Assembly (NCBI GenBank): GCA_003151595.1
Contig: PLXW01000073.1
Coordinates: 48,232-90,189, forward strand
Origin: Myxococcales bacterium
Lineage (GTDB): Bacteria > Myxococcota > Polyangia > Polyangiales > Polyangiaceae
DNA length: 41,958 bases
Reading direction: 5' to 3'
The notes under the pieces are model-generated. The model did no database searches. It was given only the letters and a program-made list of their open reading frames with translations, and was not told where the DNA came from. The stretch's first letter is position 1; every line of letters begins with the position of its first letter. The translations under genes were made by a program, and so were the position numbers. Shown here one piece after another: positions 25,258 through 33,729 of this stretch.

Positions 25258-26709
25258 CTAACCGATCTTCGTACCGCCGACCGTGATCGCGCTGATCTTG
25301 ATCGTCGGGCACCCGACGCCGACCGGCACGCTCTGCCCATCTTTGCCGCACGTCCAGATGCCGTCGGAGACGCCGACGTCGTTGCCGAGCATCGTCACTT
25401 TGCGAAGCACCTCGGGTCCGTTGCCGATCAAGTTCACGCCTTTGAGGGGAGCCGTGAGCTTGCCGTCTTCTATCAGGTAGCTCTCGGTGAGCGAGAAGAC
25501 GAAATCGCCGTTCGCGATGTCGACCTGCCCGCCGCCGAAGCGCTTGGCGTAGATCCCGCGCTTCACGCTGCGAACGATCTCCTCCGGATCGTGCGGGCCC
25601 GCCGTGAGAATCGTGTTCGTCATGCGCGGCATCGGCGCGCACGTGAAGCTCTCGCGGCGACCGTTCCCGCTCGGCTCGCGCTTGAAGAAGCCGGCGCTGT
25701 GACGGTCGTGCATGTAGCCGACGAGCTTCCCCTTCTCGATGAGGACGCTCGTGCGCGGCTCGTTCCCTTCGTCGTCGACGTTGATGCTGCCGCGCGATTG
25801 CAGGAGCGTCGCGTCGTCGATGACGGTGCACAGCTCGCTAGCGACCTCGTTGCCGATCTGGCCGGCGTAGTTGCTCGTCCCCTTTCGATTGAAGTCCGCT
25901 TCGAGCCCGTGCCCGACCGCTTCGTGAAGGAGAATCCCGCTGTCGCCGGGGGCGAGGACCACTTCCATCGTGCCGGCCGGCGCTTCCACTGCGTCGAGCA
26001 TCCGGATCGCCTGCTCCGACGCCTGGCGCGCGTGCCACTCGGGGCTCTTCCCCTCGAAGTAGCCGAGCGTCGTTCGCCCGCCGCCGCCGGACGACCCTTC
26101 CTGACGCTTGCCGTCTTGCTCGGCGATGGCTCGGACCCCGAACCGGACGAGCGGCTGGACGTCGTGCGCCATCTTCCCCTCGGACGTGACGACGAGGATC
26201 TCGCGCACCTCCTCGGCCAGGCTTGCCTCGACCTTCACGATCCGTTTATCGAAGGCCTGGGCTTCGGCGGCGGCGCGCTCGAGGAGCTTTCGCTTCTCCA
26301 TGCCGTGCACGTCGAGCGTGACGCGATCGAGCTCGTACCTTTCAGGGAGCGCGGAGAGCGCCTTGGCCGCGATGGGCGCCTTCGATCCGCCGCCGCTGGC
26401 GATCTGCGCCGCCGTCTCGGCCGCGCGCTTCATCGCGTCCCAATCGAGCTGCTCGACGTAGGCATAACCCGTCGCGTCGCCCTTCATGACGCGCACGCCG
26501 AGGCCCATCGAGACGCCGCGCGACGCCGTCTTCAGGATTCCGTCATCGAACACGAAGCCGCCCGCCGCGCGGTACTCGAAGAACAAGTCGGCGTAGTCCC
26601 CACCTCCGTCGAGCGCGACGGAGAGGAGCTTCTCGCAGGTTCGCGCGTCGATGGCGTTCGGCGCGCCGGGAGCGAACGGGGCCCTGTACAGATCGGAGCG
26701 GGTCGGCAT
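25258..26709 (-). CDS. tldD: TldD-type metalloprotease
   Basis: 483 aa from ATG at 26709 (MPTRSDLYRAP); the longer open frame to 26796 has no support. The N-terminal domain includes FVFDDGILKTAS. The zinc motif HEAVGHGLEADF (HExxxH) lies near residue 265. Further conserved parts are the VIDDATL region, the DDEGNEP segment and the C-terminal SAITVGGTKIG. TldD forms a heterodimeric protease with TldE (PmbA) that degrades unfolded or processed peptides, for example in microcin and modified-peptide maturation. The length matches the family. tldE is not adjacent in this window. It is the first gene of tldD-regulator-pdxA. Confidence 0.94.
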   Translation of the reverse strand: MPTRSDLYRAPFAPGAPNAIDARTCEKLLSVALDGGGDYADLFFEYRAAGGFVFDDGILKTASRGVSMGLGVRVMKGDATGYAYVEQLDWDAMKRAAETAAQIASGGGSKAPIAAKALSALPERYELDRVTLDVHGMEKRKLLERAAAEAQAFDKRIVKVEASLAEEVREILVVTSEGKMAHDVQPLVRFGVRAIAEQDGKRQEGSSGGGGRTTLGYFEGKSPEWHARQASEQAIRMLDAVEAPAGTMEVVLAPGDSGILLHEAVGHGLEADFNRKGTSNYAGQIGNEVASELCTVIDDATLLQSRGSINVDDEGNEPRTSVLIEKGKLVGYMHDRHSAGFFKREPSGNGRRESFTCAPMPRMTNTILTAGPHDPEEIVRSVKRGIYAKRFGGGQVDIANGDFVFSLTESYLIEDGKLTAPLKGVNLIGNGPEVLRKVTMLGNDVGVSDGIWTCGKDGQSVPVGVGCPTIKISAITVGGTKIG

Positions 26710-26924
26710 GAGTGGAGTGAACGTAAGCGTCGCGGCACCGAACGTCGAGGTGCAGTGCGCTCGTGTCCGCACCGTTCGCGCCAGCTCTTCGCGCACAAGG
26801 TACGCGGTGCTCGAGCGAATCGGAGTCCACTCGGTCGGCCGAAGTATGCAAGCGACGAGGATCAGCGCTAATCTGACCCGAGTGGCGAGCCTTGTTTCAA
26901 CCGTAAGTCGGAGTACCCAGGCCC

Positions 26925-29807
26925 GTGGCGATTGACCGCGACAAGGTCCTCCAGGCGGCTCAGAAGTTCGTCGAGAAGAAGAAGTACGACAAGGCCGTCC
27001 TCGAGTACCAAAAGCTAGTCGCAGAGGATCCGAACGACGCTCGGACTCTGCTGAAGATCGGGGACCTCCAATCGAAAATGGAGGCGTACCCCGACGCCAT
27101 CGGCACGTACGAGCGAGTCGGGAAGTTCTACGCGGTCCAGGGGTTCGCGCTCAAAGCGATCGCGGTTTACAAACAAATCCGCGAGCTCATCGCGAAGCAC
27201 GCGCCGCAGCTCGAAGACAAGTACGGCCACATCACGCCGAAGCTCGCCGAGCTGTACCAGCAGCTCGGGCTGACGAGCGACGCGCTCGCCGCCCTCGACG
27301 AAGTGGCGACGCGCCTCCAGCGCCAGAACAAGGACCAAGAAGCGATCGACGTCTTCCGGAAGATCGTCGAGCTCGATCCGACGAACCCGCTCCCGCACCT
27401 GCGCCTCGCCGAAGCGCTCTCGCGCGTGAAGGACACCGAGGCCGCGGTCGCCGAGTTCGGTCTGGCGGCGTCGCAGCTGGCGCGGCTCGGACGGCGTGAC
27501 GACGCGCTGAAGGTGATCGAGCGCCTGCTCCACCACAAGGCCGACGCCACGCACGCGCGGATCGCCGCGGAGCTTTACCTCGCGCGCAACCAGCAGAACG
27601 ACGGGATGCAGGCGCTGGCGAAGCTCCAGATCTGCTTCCAGGCCAATCCGAAGGACCTCGACACCCTCGCCTTGCTGGCGCGCGCGTTCGCCGCGATCGG
27701 GCAGGCGGCCAAGGGGATCGAAGTCCAGAAGGAGATGGCGAAGATCGCCCGCGAGCAGGGCAAGGGAGAGCTGTTCAAGCAGCTCGTCGACAAGCTCCAG
27801 CGCGCGGCTCCGAACGACGAAGGGGTGAAGTCGCTCGTCGCCTCGGCGCGTGGCGACGAAGCGAAGGCCGCGCAAGCCGCGCGTCAGCCGCCGCCGCCCC
27901 CGCCGTCGTACGTCGAACAGGATCGATCGTCGGTGCCGATCGACGACCTCGAATACGAGGCGGTCGAGACCGGCGAGATCGAAGAGTCGGAGCTCGAAGC
28001 CGATCCGATTCCGCTGCGCAGCGATCGCCCGCCGCCGCGCGCGATGCGTGAGCCGGATCGCTACGACGACTCGTCGCCGGAGCTCGTGGTGGGGGACGAC
28101 CAGCTCGTCGCCGACGACTTCCCGAGCGGAGAGCTGGCGCCGGCCGATACGGGGGCGCAGGTCGCGCAGGCGTTGTCGGACGCGTCGTCATTCCGGCGCG
28201 TGCGGCTCTATCCGAAGGCCATCGAGACCATTCGCATCGGGCTCGAGATCGAGCCGCGTTCGCTCGATCTGCGCGAGATGCTGCGCGACGTCCTGCTCGA
28301 AGCGGGCGATGTCGATGCCGCGGTGCTGGAGATGCTCGACCTCGCGGCGCTGTACGTCGACTCGCTCGACGGCGAAGCGGCCGCGCGTTGCCTGCAAGAC
28401 GTGCTCGCCTACGACCCGCCGAACCAGCGCGCGCGCGCGATGCTGCACGAGCTCGGGTACGAGGTCATCGACGAGCCGGAGGCGCAGCCCGAGGAGTACG
28501 CGGAGAGCGATCCGCAACAGGTGGCCGCGCCGCAGCCTTCGCGTGGCGCTCCGCAGCCCGCGCAGCAAGCGTACGGCGGCGGGTACGACGAGCCGCTGCC
28601 GGCGTACGAGCTCGACGAGATCGGCACCGGGCAGACCGGCTACGACGATCGATCGATCGACACGGCGCCGAACGCGCGCGCACGACGTCCGCCTTCGCGC
28701 GCGCCGGTGGCGCCGCTCGGCGAGATGGACGATCCGTTCCTCGACGGAACGAGCGAGCCGCTGCCGAGCTTCCCGCTGGAGTCGGGGCCGGAGAGCGCCG
28801 CTGCGTTCGATCTGGTCGAGCGCAACGATCAGATCGCGCAAGAAGACGAACCGTTCGGCGAAGAGGAGCTCGGGGCCACCGCGGCGCGCGAGGTCGCGCC
28901 GGAGCTCGAGCAACTCGATGAGTCGGCGTACGAGACGGCGCCGCCCGAGTCGCCCGTGGCCGAAGCGGCGTCGTTGCCGCCGCCGAGCCCCGAGCTGGAA
29001 GAGGCGCTGGAGGAAGCGGAGTTCTTCGCGTCGCGCGGTCTGTTCGACGACGCGAAGAACATCTTGCTCGAGCAGCTCGAACGCTTGCCCAAGCACCCGC
29101 TCCTTCGCGAGCGCCTCGCCGAGCTGAGCGCGCAGGAGAACGCGAAGCGCGGATCGGGCGCGCGCGAGCGTCCGAGCGGGCCGCTGTCGGATCGCGGGTC
29201 GGCGGATCGCGCGTTCGACATCGCCGCGTCGCTCGACGCGCTCGAGCAGAGCGACAAGGCCGAAGACGGCGGCGCGTTCGCCGAGCCGGAGCAGCAGGTC
29301 GACGTCGAAGAGGTGTTCGCCAAGTTCAAGGAAGGCGTCGCCAAGCAGATCAGCGTCGACGACGCGCAGTCGCACTACGATCTCGGCCTGGCCTACAAAG
29401 AGATGGGCCTCCTCGAAGACGCCATCCGCGAGTTCGAAGTGGCCGCGCGCGACGCGAAACGCGAGTGCGTGTGCCGGTCGATGATCGGGATGATCCAGAT
29501 CGAGCGCGGCAACATCAACGAAGCGATCGACGCGCTGATGCGCGGCCTCAAGGCCAAGGTGCGGACGCCCGATCAGGACACCGTGCTCGAGTTCGAGGTC
29601 GCCGCTTGCTACGAGACCAAGCGCATGAGCGCCAAGGCGCTCGAGTTCTATCAAAAGGCGGCGCGCCGCGACCCGAGCTACCGCGACGTGGCCGACCGCA
29701 TCCGGCGCATCAAGGGCGAGCAGAAGCCGGCCATGAAGGCGGCCGTCGGTGCCGACGAAGAGTTCGATCGCGCGTTCGACGACCTGCTCGGCAGCGGGAA
29801 GCCTTAG
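26925..29807 (+). CDS. Very large TPR protein with acidic linkers
   Basis: 960 aa from GTG at 26925 (MAIDRDKVLQAAQKF after initiation). Residues 1-300 hold six or more TPR helix pairs, for example KYDKAVLEYQKLVAEDPNDA and QEAIDVFRKIVELDPTNPL. The middle (about 305-680) is acidic and Pro-rich with further repeat units (for example YPKAIETIRIGLEIEPRSL). The C-terminal region (about 800-930) has another TPR block (YDLGLAYKEMGLLEDAIREFEVA). There is no signal or membrane segment, so a cytoplasmic scaffold is likely. Similar proteins with this N-terminus are common in myxobacteria. I cannot assign a named system. It is divergent from tldD and abuts the lpxA stop with no spacer. Confidence 0.88.
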   Translation: MAIDRDKVLQAAQKFVEKKKYDKAVLEYQKLVAEDPNDARTLLKIGDLQSKMEAYPDAIGTYERVGKFYAVQGFALKAIAVYKQIRELIAKHAPQLEDKYGHITPKLAELYQQLGLTSDALAALDEVATRLQRQNKDQEAIDVFRKIVELDPTNPLPHLRLAEALSRVKDTEAAVAEFGLAASQLARLGRRDDALKVIERLLHHKADATHARIAAELYLARNQQNDGMQALAKLQICFQANPKDLDTLALLARAFAAIGQAAKGIEVQKEMAKIAREQGKGELFKQLVDKLQRAAPNDEGVKSLVASARGDEAKAAQAARQPPPPPPSYVEQDRSSVPIDDLEYEAVETGEIEESELEADPIPLRSDRPPPRAMREPDRYDDSSPELVVGDDQLVADDFPSGELAPADTGAQVAQALSDASSFRRVRLYPKAIETIRIGLEIEPRSLDLREMLRDVLLEAGDVDAAVLEMLDLAALYVDSLDGEAAARCLQDVLAYDPPNQRARAMLHELGYEVIDEPEAQPEEYAESDPQQVAAPQPSRGAPQPAQQAYGGGYDEPLPAYELDEIGTGQTGYDDRSIDTAPNARARRPPSRAPVAPLGEMDDPFLDGTSEPLPSFPLESGPESAAAFDLVERNDQIAQEDEPFGEEELGATAAREVAPELEQLDESAYETAPPESPVAEAASLPPPSPELEEALEEAEFFASRGLFDDAKNILLEQLERLPKHPLLRERLAELSAQENAKRGSGARERPSGPLSDRGSADRAFDIAASLDALEQSDKAEDGGAFAEPEQQVDVEEVFAKFKEGVAKQISVDDAQSHYDLGLAYKEMGLLEDAIREFEVAARDAKRECVCRSMIGMIQIERGNINEAIDALMRGLKAKVRTPDQDTVLEFEVAACYETKRMSAKALEFYQKAARRDPSYRDVADRIRRIKGEQKPAMKAAVGADEEFDRAFDDLLGSGKP

Positions 29808-29810
29808 CTA
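29805..29810. other. Palindrome TAGCTA carrying both stop codons
   Basis: The TPR gene ends with TAG (29805-29807) on the plus strand and lpxA ends with TAG on the minus strand (29810 to 29808). The two stops form one palindrome with no base between the genes. The surrounding ccttagctagcgaag can form a weak hairpin. No room remains for a separate terminator. Confidence 0.6.
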
Positions 29811-30551
29811 GCGAAGCACCGCGGCGACGAGCTTGGCGACGAACGGGTCGCCGAGCGCGATCTCTTTCGCCGCTTCGCGCGCGACGCGGCGGGAGGCGAA
29901 GATCGCGCGGAAGGCGAGGTCGAGGGCGGCGATCGACTCTTCGCTGACGCCGCGGCGACGGAGGCCCACCTTGTTGAGCGCACGGACGCGCGCGCGATCG
30001 CCCTGCACGATCACGTACGGCGGCACCTCGCGCTCGACCATCGCGCCGGCGGCGACGAACGCGCTCTCACCGACGCGGACGAACTGCGCAACGCCGGAGA
30101 GCCCACCGAACGTCGCGTAGTCCTCGACCACGGCGTGCCCCGCGAGCTGGACGCCGTTGGCGATCGTCACGTGCGAGCCGAGCGTCACGTCGTGCGCCAC
30201 GTGCGCGCCGACCATGAGGAGCGCGTGCGAGCCGACCGACGTCGTGCCGCCGTCAGTGCCGCGATGGATGGTGACGTGCTCGCGAATGACGTTCGCGTCG
30301 CCGACGACGAGGCGCGAGGGGCCCGCCTGATCGCGTTTGTGCTGCGGCTTGCCACCGATCGCGGCGAACGGATGGATGACGTTGTCGCGACCGATCGCGG
30401 TCGGCCCTTCGACGACCACGTGCGACATGAGTCGCGTCCCCGCGCCGACGACGACCCCGGCGCCGACGACGCAGTACGGGCCTACCTCGACGGTCGCGTC
30501 GAGCTCTGCGCGCGGATCGACGATCGCGGTGGGGTGAATGCGCGTCGCCAT
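29808..30551 (-). CDS. lpxA: UDP-N-acetylglucosamine acyltransferase LpxA
   Basis: 247 aa. A left-handed beta-helix built from hexapeptide repeats starts at IHPTAIVDPRAELD and runs to about residue 190. The catalytic His is in GAHVAHDVTLG, and the GGKPQHK and ANVIREHVTIHRGT segments are typical of LpxA. A helical C-terminal domain follows. LpxA adds the first R-3-hydroxyacyl chain in lipid A synthesis in the cytoplasm. The start ATG overlaps the fabZ stop by one base (TGATG). It ends skp-lpxD-fabZ-lpxA; no lpxB or lpxI follows. The length is slightly below E. coli LpxA (262). Confidence 0.94.
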   Translation of the reverse strand: MATRIHPTAIVDPRAELDATVEVGPYCVVGAGVVVGAGTRLMSHVVVEGPTAIGRDNVIHPFAAIGGKPQHKRDQAGPSRLVVGDANVIREHVTIHRGTDGGTTSVGSHALLMVGAHVAHDVTLGSHVTIANGVQLAGHAVVEDYATFGGLSGVAQFVRVGESAFVAAGAMVEREVPPYVIVQGDRARVRALNKVGLRRRGVSEESIAALDLAFRAIFASRRVAREAAKEIALGDPFVAKLVAAVLR

Positions 30552-30994
30552 CAGTCGGCCCGATCGACGACGCTGGCCAGGAGATCGGCGTGCGCGCACA
30601 GCGCTCCGTCGACCGACGCCTCGCCGTGGAACTTCCACACGTTCGTGCGGTGATGAATGATCGACACCTCGAGATCGAGGCGATCGCCGGGCGTCACCGG
30701 GCGGCGGAACTTCGCCTTGTCGATGCCCAGGAAATACATCAGCGAGTTCGAAGCATCGAACGGCTCGCTGGCGTACGCGAGGATGCCGCCGATCTGCGCC
30801 ATCGACTCCAGAATGAGGACGCCGGGCATGATAGGCCGCCCCGGAAAGTGCCCCTGGAACCACGGCTCGTTCATGGCCACGCACTTGTGCCCGCGGATCG
30901 ATTTGCCGGCGACGATCTCGGTCACGCGATCGACGAGCACGAACGGAAAGCGGTGCGGCAGGATCGCGAGGATGCGGTTGATGTCGAGCGACAT
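30551..30994 (-). CDS. fabZ: 3-hydroxyacyl-ACP dehydratase FabZ
   Basis: 147 aa from ATG at 30994 (MSLDINRILAILPHRFPF). A GTG at 31024 overlaps the lpxD stop (GTGA) and would add ten residues, so coupling may use that start. The hotdog-fold signature PHRFPFVLVDRV is followed by the catalytic His in GHFPGRPIMPGVLILE and the nearby Glu. FabZ dehydrates hydroxyacyl-ACP in fatty acid elongation and, in this operon, shares the hydroxyacyl-ACP pool with lipid A synthesis. It lies between lpxD and lpxA, the conserved order in diderms. Confidence 0.94.
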   Translation of the reverse strand: MSLDINRILAILPHRFPFVLVDRVTEIVAGKSIRGHKCVAMNEPWFQGHFPGRPIMPGVLILESMAQIGGILAYASEPFDASNSLMYFLGIDKAKFRRPVTPGDRLDLEVSIIHHRTNVWKFHGEASVDGALCAHADLLASVVDRAD

Positions 30995-31020
30995 GGAAAC
31001 GTGGGGGGACACGTGGTGCT

Positions 31021-31902
31021 TCACTTGATTCCGCGATGGAGCCGCGCGAGCGCGCGCAGCCAACGGGTGCGCGGAACGGCGGGATATCCTGCCACGACGG
31101 CCCCAGGCGGTACATCGCCGATGACGCCGCTCTTGGCCGCGACACGCGCGCCGTCGCCGACGCGAACGTGATCGGCGAACCCCGCTTGCCCGCCGACGAG
31201 GACGCCGCGGCCGATGACGACCGAGCCGGCGAGACCGCACTGCGCAGCGAGGATCGACCCTTCGCCGATCTCGCCGTTGTGGCCGACGTGAACGTGCGCG
31301 TCGAGCTTGGCGCCGCGACGGATGCGCGTGGGCGAGAGCGTGCCCGCGTCGATGGTGCACAGCGGGCCGATCGACACGTCGTCTTCGATCACGACGCCGG
31401 CGATCTGCGGCACACGCCGCACGTCGCCGCGCGGCCCTGTCGCCCAACCGAATCCCGGCGCGCCGATCACGGCGCCAGCGCCGATCTCCACATTGCGACC
31501 GATGACCACGCGATCGAAGAGGACCGCGTGCTCCCCCACGATCGTCCCCTCACCTCGCGTCGCCGTCACGTCCGGCGCCTCGCAGTCGTCGAGCACCGAG
31601 GCCAGCGCCCAGGTCGCGTGCGCGTGCGTCCACACGCGATCGCGGGCGGGCAGACGCGCCGCCAGCGACTCGTCGGCGAGGACACACGCGCCGCGCTCCA
31701 GCGCTTCGATCGCCGCGCGCACGTACCGCGAGGCGAGGAGCGGCGCGAGCTCCCCTTCCTTCGCGTGCTCCACCGGAACGACCCGCTCGACGCCAGCGTA
31801 CTCGCTCGCGTCGCGCGCTTCACCACCGAGCGTCGCCGCCAGCTCCAAAAGCAAAGACGGCGCGCGCAGTCGCACGACGCCGTCCCACACGGTCGCGGTC
31901 AT
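31021..31902 (-). CDS. lpxD: UDP-3-O-acylglucosamine N-acyltransferase LpxD (compact)
   Basis: 293 aa from ATG at 31902 (MTATVWDGVVRL). The first 115 residues correspond to the nucleotide-binding domain but show little conservation. The hexapeptide beta-helix follows: VIGRNVEIGAGAVIGAPGFG, TIDAGTLSPTRI and VHVGHNGEIGEGSILA, with the catalytic His in the VGHN motif. The C-terminal helical tail is reduced to about 20 residues after PGAVVAGYPAVP. The family is usually about 340 aa, so both ends are shortened. The enzyme adds the N-linked acyl chain to lipid A precursor in the cytoplasm. It is in the expected slot between skp and fabZ. Confidence 0.88.
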   Translation of the reverse strand: MTATVWDGVVRLRAPSLLLELAATLGGEARDASEYAGVERVVPVEHAKEGELAPLLASRYVRAAIEALERGACVLADESLAARLPARDRVWTHAHATWALASVLDDCEAPDVTATRGEGTIVGEHAVLFDRVVIGRNVEIGAGAVIGAPGFGWATGPRGDVRRVPQIAGVVIEDDVSIGPLCTIDAGTLSPTRIRRGAKLDAHVHVGHNGEIGEGSILAAQCGLAGSVVIGRGVLVGGQAGFADHVRVGDGARVAAKSGVIGDVPPGAVVAGYPAVPRTRWLRALARLHRGIK

Positions 31903-31925
31903 CGAAGTCGACGCGACCGCAGGCG

Positions 31926-32480
31926 CTACTTCTTGTCGGCCGCAGCGCCGCCGCTGTTGTACATCTGGATGCACTGATCGGTCAGATCGAGCTCGCTTCG
32001 CACGAAGGCGACCGTCTGCTTGTCGATGATCATGTCGTAGCCGTCGCGCGCAGCGAGGCGCTTCACGATGGCCATGACCTTCTCGAAGATCGGGTCGGTC
32101 GCTTCCTTCTGCTTCTTCTGGATCTCCTTGTCGTACTCAACGAGAACCTGCTGGAGGTCCATCATCTGCTTCTGCAGATCCTCGACGCGCTTCTGGTACG
32201 CCTCTTTCGAGAGCACCTTCTGCTGCTTGTCGATGTCTTCCTTCTGCTTCTGAAGGTCGACCTGCTTCTTGTTCAGCTCCTGCTGACGGCTGTCGAAGAA
32301 CTTCTTCAGCGACGCCTGCGCGCGCAGGCCGTCTTCGGTCTGCATGACCGCGCGCTGCACATCGACCACGGCTACCTTCGTGGGCGCCGCAGGCTGGTCG
32401 GCGCGCGCCGAGTGGATGGGGGCGAAGGCCATCGACAAGGCGACGGCGGACGCGGCTGCAAAGCGGCGGAGCGAATTCAT
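31926..32480 (-). CDS. skp: OmpH/Skp-type periplasmic chaperone
   Basis: 184 aa from ATG at 32480 (a TTG at 32498 is possible). A signal peptide of about 27 residues ends SARAD. KVAVVDVQRAVMQTEDGLRAQ then opens the Skp fold. Residues about 60-140 are a long Lys/Gln/Glu-rich coiled coil, and the C-terminal strand is GYDMIIDKQTVAFVRSELDLTDQ. Skp trimers hold unfolded outer-membrane proteins in the periplasm. It is the first gene of the lipid A block, as in E. coli, but no bamA precedes it. Confidence 0.92.
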   Translation of the reverse strand: MNSLRRFAAASAVALSMAFAPIHSARADQPAAPTKVAVVDVQRAVMQTEDGLRAQASLKKFFDSRQQELNKKQVDLQKQKEDIDKQQKVLSKEAYQKRVEDLQKQMMDLQQVLVEYDKEIQKKQKEATDPIFEKVMAIVKRLAARDGYDMIIDKQTVAFVRSELDLTDQCIQMYNSGGAAADKK

Positions 32481-32722
32481 TGCGCTGGCCGTAATCAAAC
32501 GGTCGCCTCAGGTCAAGGAGAGGCTCTCCGAGAGTCAGGCCGGGCGCCAACGCGCGTTCACACGCAGGGGGGCACGGGTGCCCTGCGACGGGCGCGAAGC
32601 GGGACACGCGAGCGGGGAGTTTCCCCTGCAACGACGCGCTCGAGCGGCCTGAATCAGGCGGATCGCGCGAGCCTTCGTGCGATGGCATGGCGCGTGGATG
32701 AGTGGGCGCGAGAGGCGTCGCG

Positions 32723-32735
32723 TGCATCCGATGCA
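32723..32735. repeat. Short inverted repeat in the skp/lipoprotein divergent gap
   Basis: tgcat and atgca (32723-32727 and 32731-32735) flank ccg, 25 bases before the lipoprotein gene. The rest of the 280-base gap (32481-32760) shows no gene, and no clear sigma-70 promoter was found on either strand. The repeat could be an operator. The evidence is weak. Confidence 0.3.
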
Positions 32736-32760
32736 TGCCCGCTCGATCCCGGAGGCGACG

Positions 32761-33723
32761 ATGACGATTCGCAAGTGGACGTCCCACGCAGGAGCCATGG
32801 CGCTGGCAATGACGGCGCTCGGCGCGCTCGCGCCGGTCGCGACGACGGGGTGCGGTGGAGGTGCCGGCGCGAACGGGAGCGGCGACTACTACTGCGACAA
32901 CACGGGCTGCTACCAGTGCGACGGCTACTCGTGCAGCTCGGTCGCGCCTCCCCCTGGCAACGGCAGCGGCAACGCGAACGACGGAGGGACCACGCTCCCC
33001 ACGGCTGACGCCGGCAGCGCGCCCGACGGCGGATCAATCGCCCCCACGACCGACGCCGGACCCACGACGGTCGACTCCGGGCCTACGTGCGGCGACGGCA
33101 ACGGTCCGTGTGCGTGCACGAACAACGCGGAGTGCGCGGCGGGTCAGACGTGCGTCGCCGGCGCGTGCACCGCGTCGAGCAACGCCTGTAGCTTCTCCAG
33201 CGAGTGCCCCGCGGGCGACGTCTGCGCCGACGGGCGATGCGTCGCCGATTGCAGCGCGCCCGGTGCGTCGTGCCCCGCAGGGTCGACGTGCCAGAAAGGA
33301 GCCTGCGAGCCCACGCCGGTCGGCACGCCGTGCACGACGGGCGCGCAGTGCGGCGGCTCCACGCCGGTCTGCGTCGCGGGCAACTGCAGCGCGGCCTGCA
33401 CGCTCGACTCGCAGTGCCCGAAGGGGGACTACTGCAACCAGGGCGCGTGCGAGGTCGACGCGCGCCCCAAGCCGAACTGCACGAGCGTGAACGACTGCCT
33501 CGGCGGCTCGACGCAAGCGTGCCTCGGCGGCTACTGCCGGTACGTGTGCTCGTCGAACACCCAGTGCGCGGAGATCGACGTTCGGATCGACGTGTGCAGC
33601 GCGACGGTCGCCGACGCCGGAGCGAACGGCTACTGCGAGACGTCGATCGAAGCGACGCCGCAGTGCACCTCGAAGAGCGATTGCCCCAGCAACGAGGACT
33701 GCGTCAGCAACGTCTGCAAGTAG
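32761..33723 (+). CDS. Cys-rich EGF-like repeat lipoprotein
   Basis: 320 aa from ATG at 32761 with GGAGG 7 bases upstream; the open frame to 32677 is not needed. The signal ends with the lipobox ATTGC (Cys near 31). An Asn/Gly/Thr/Asp-rich spacer (about 50-110) is followed by at least six Cys-rich modules of the type C-x-C-x-G-x-C, for example CAAGQTCVAGAC and CPAGDVCADGRC. Such modules are abundant in myxobacterial surface proteins. They probably form disulfide-bonded beta hairpins outside the cell. No enzymatic domain is seen. It probably acts in surface binding or adhesion. Confidence 0.8.
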   Translation: MTIRKWTSHAGAMALAMTALGALAPVATTGCGGGAGANGSGDYYCDNTGCYQCDGYSCSSVAPPPGNGSGNANDGGTTLPTADAGSAPDGGSIAPTTDAGPTTVDSGPTCGDGNGPCACTNNAECAAGQTCVAGACTASSNACSFSSECPAGDVCADGRCVADCSAPGASCPAGSTCQKGACEPTPVGTPCTTGAQCGGSTPVCVAGNCSAACTLDSQCPKGDYCNQGACEVDARPKPNCTSVNDCLGGSTQACLGGYCRYVCSSNTQCAEIDVRIDVCSATVADAGANGYCETSIEATPQCTSKSDCPSNEDCVSNVCK

Positions 33724-33729
33724 ACCCGC

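Noticed and set aside
32481..32760. A small RNA or hidden gene in the longest gap.
   Set aside because: No open frame with normal codon use and no strong promoter-terminator pair was found. Only a 5-bp inverted repeat is visible.
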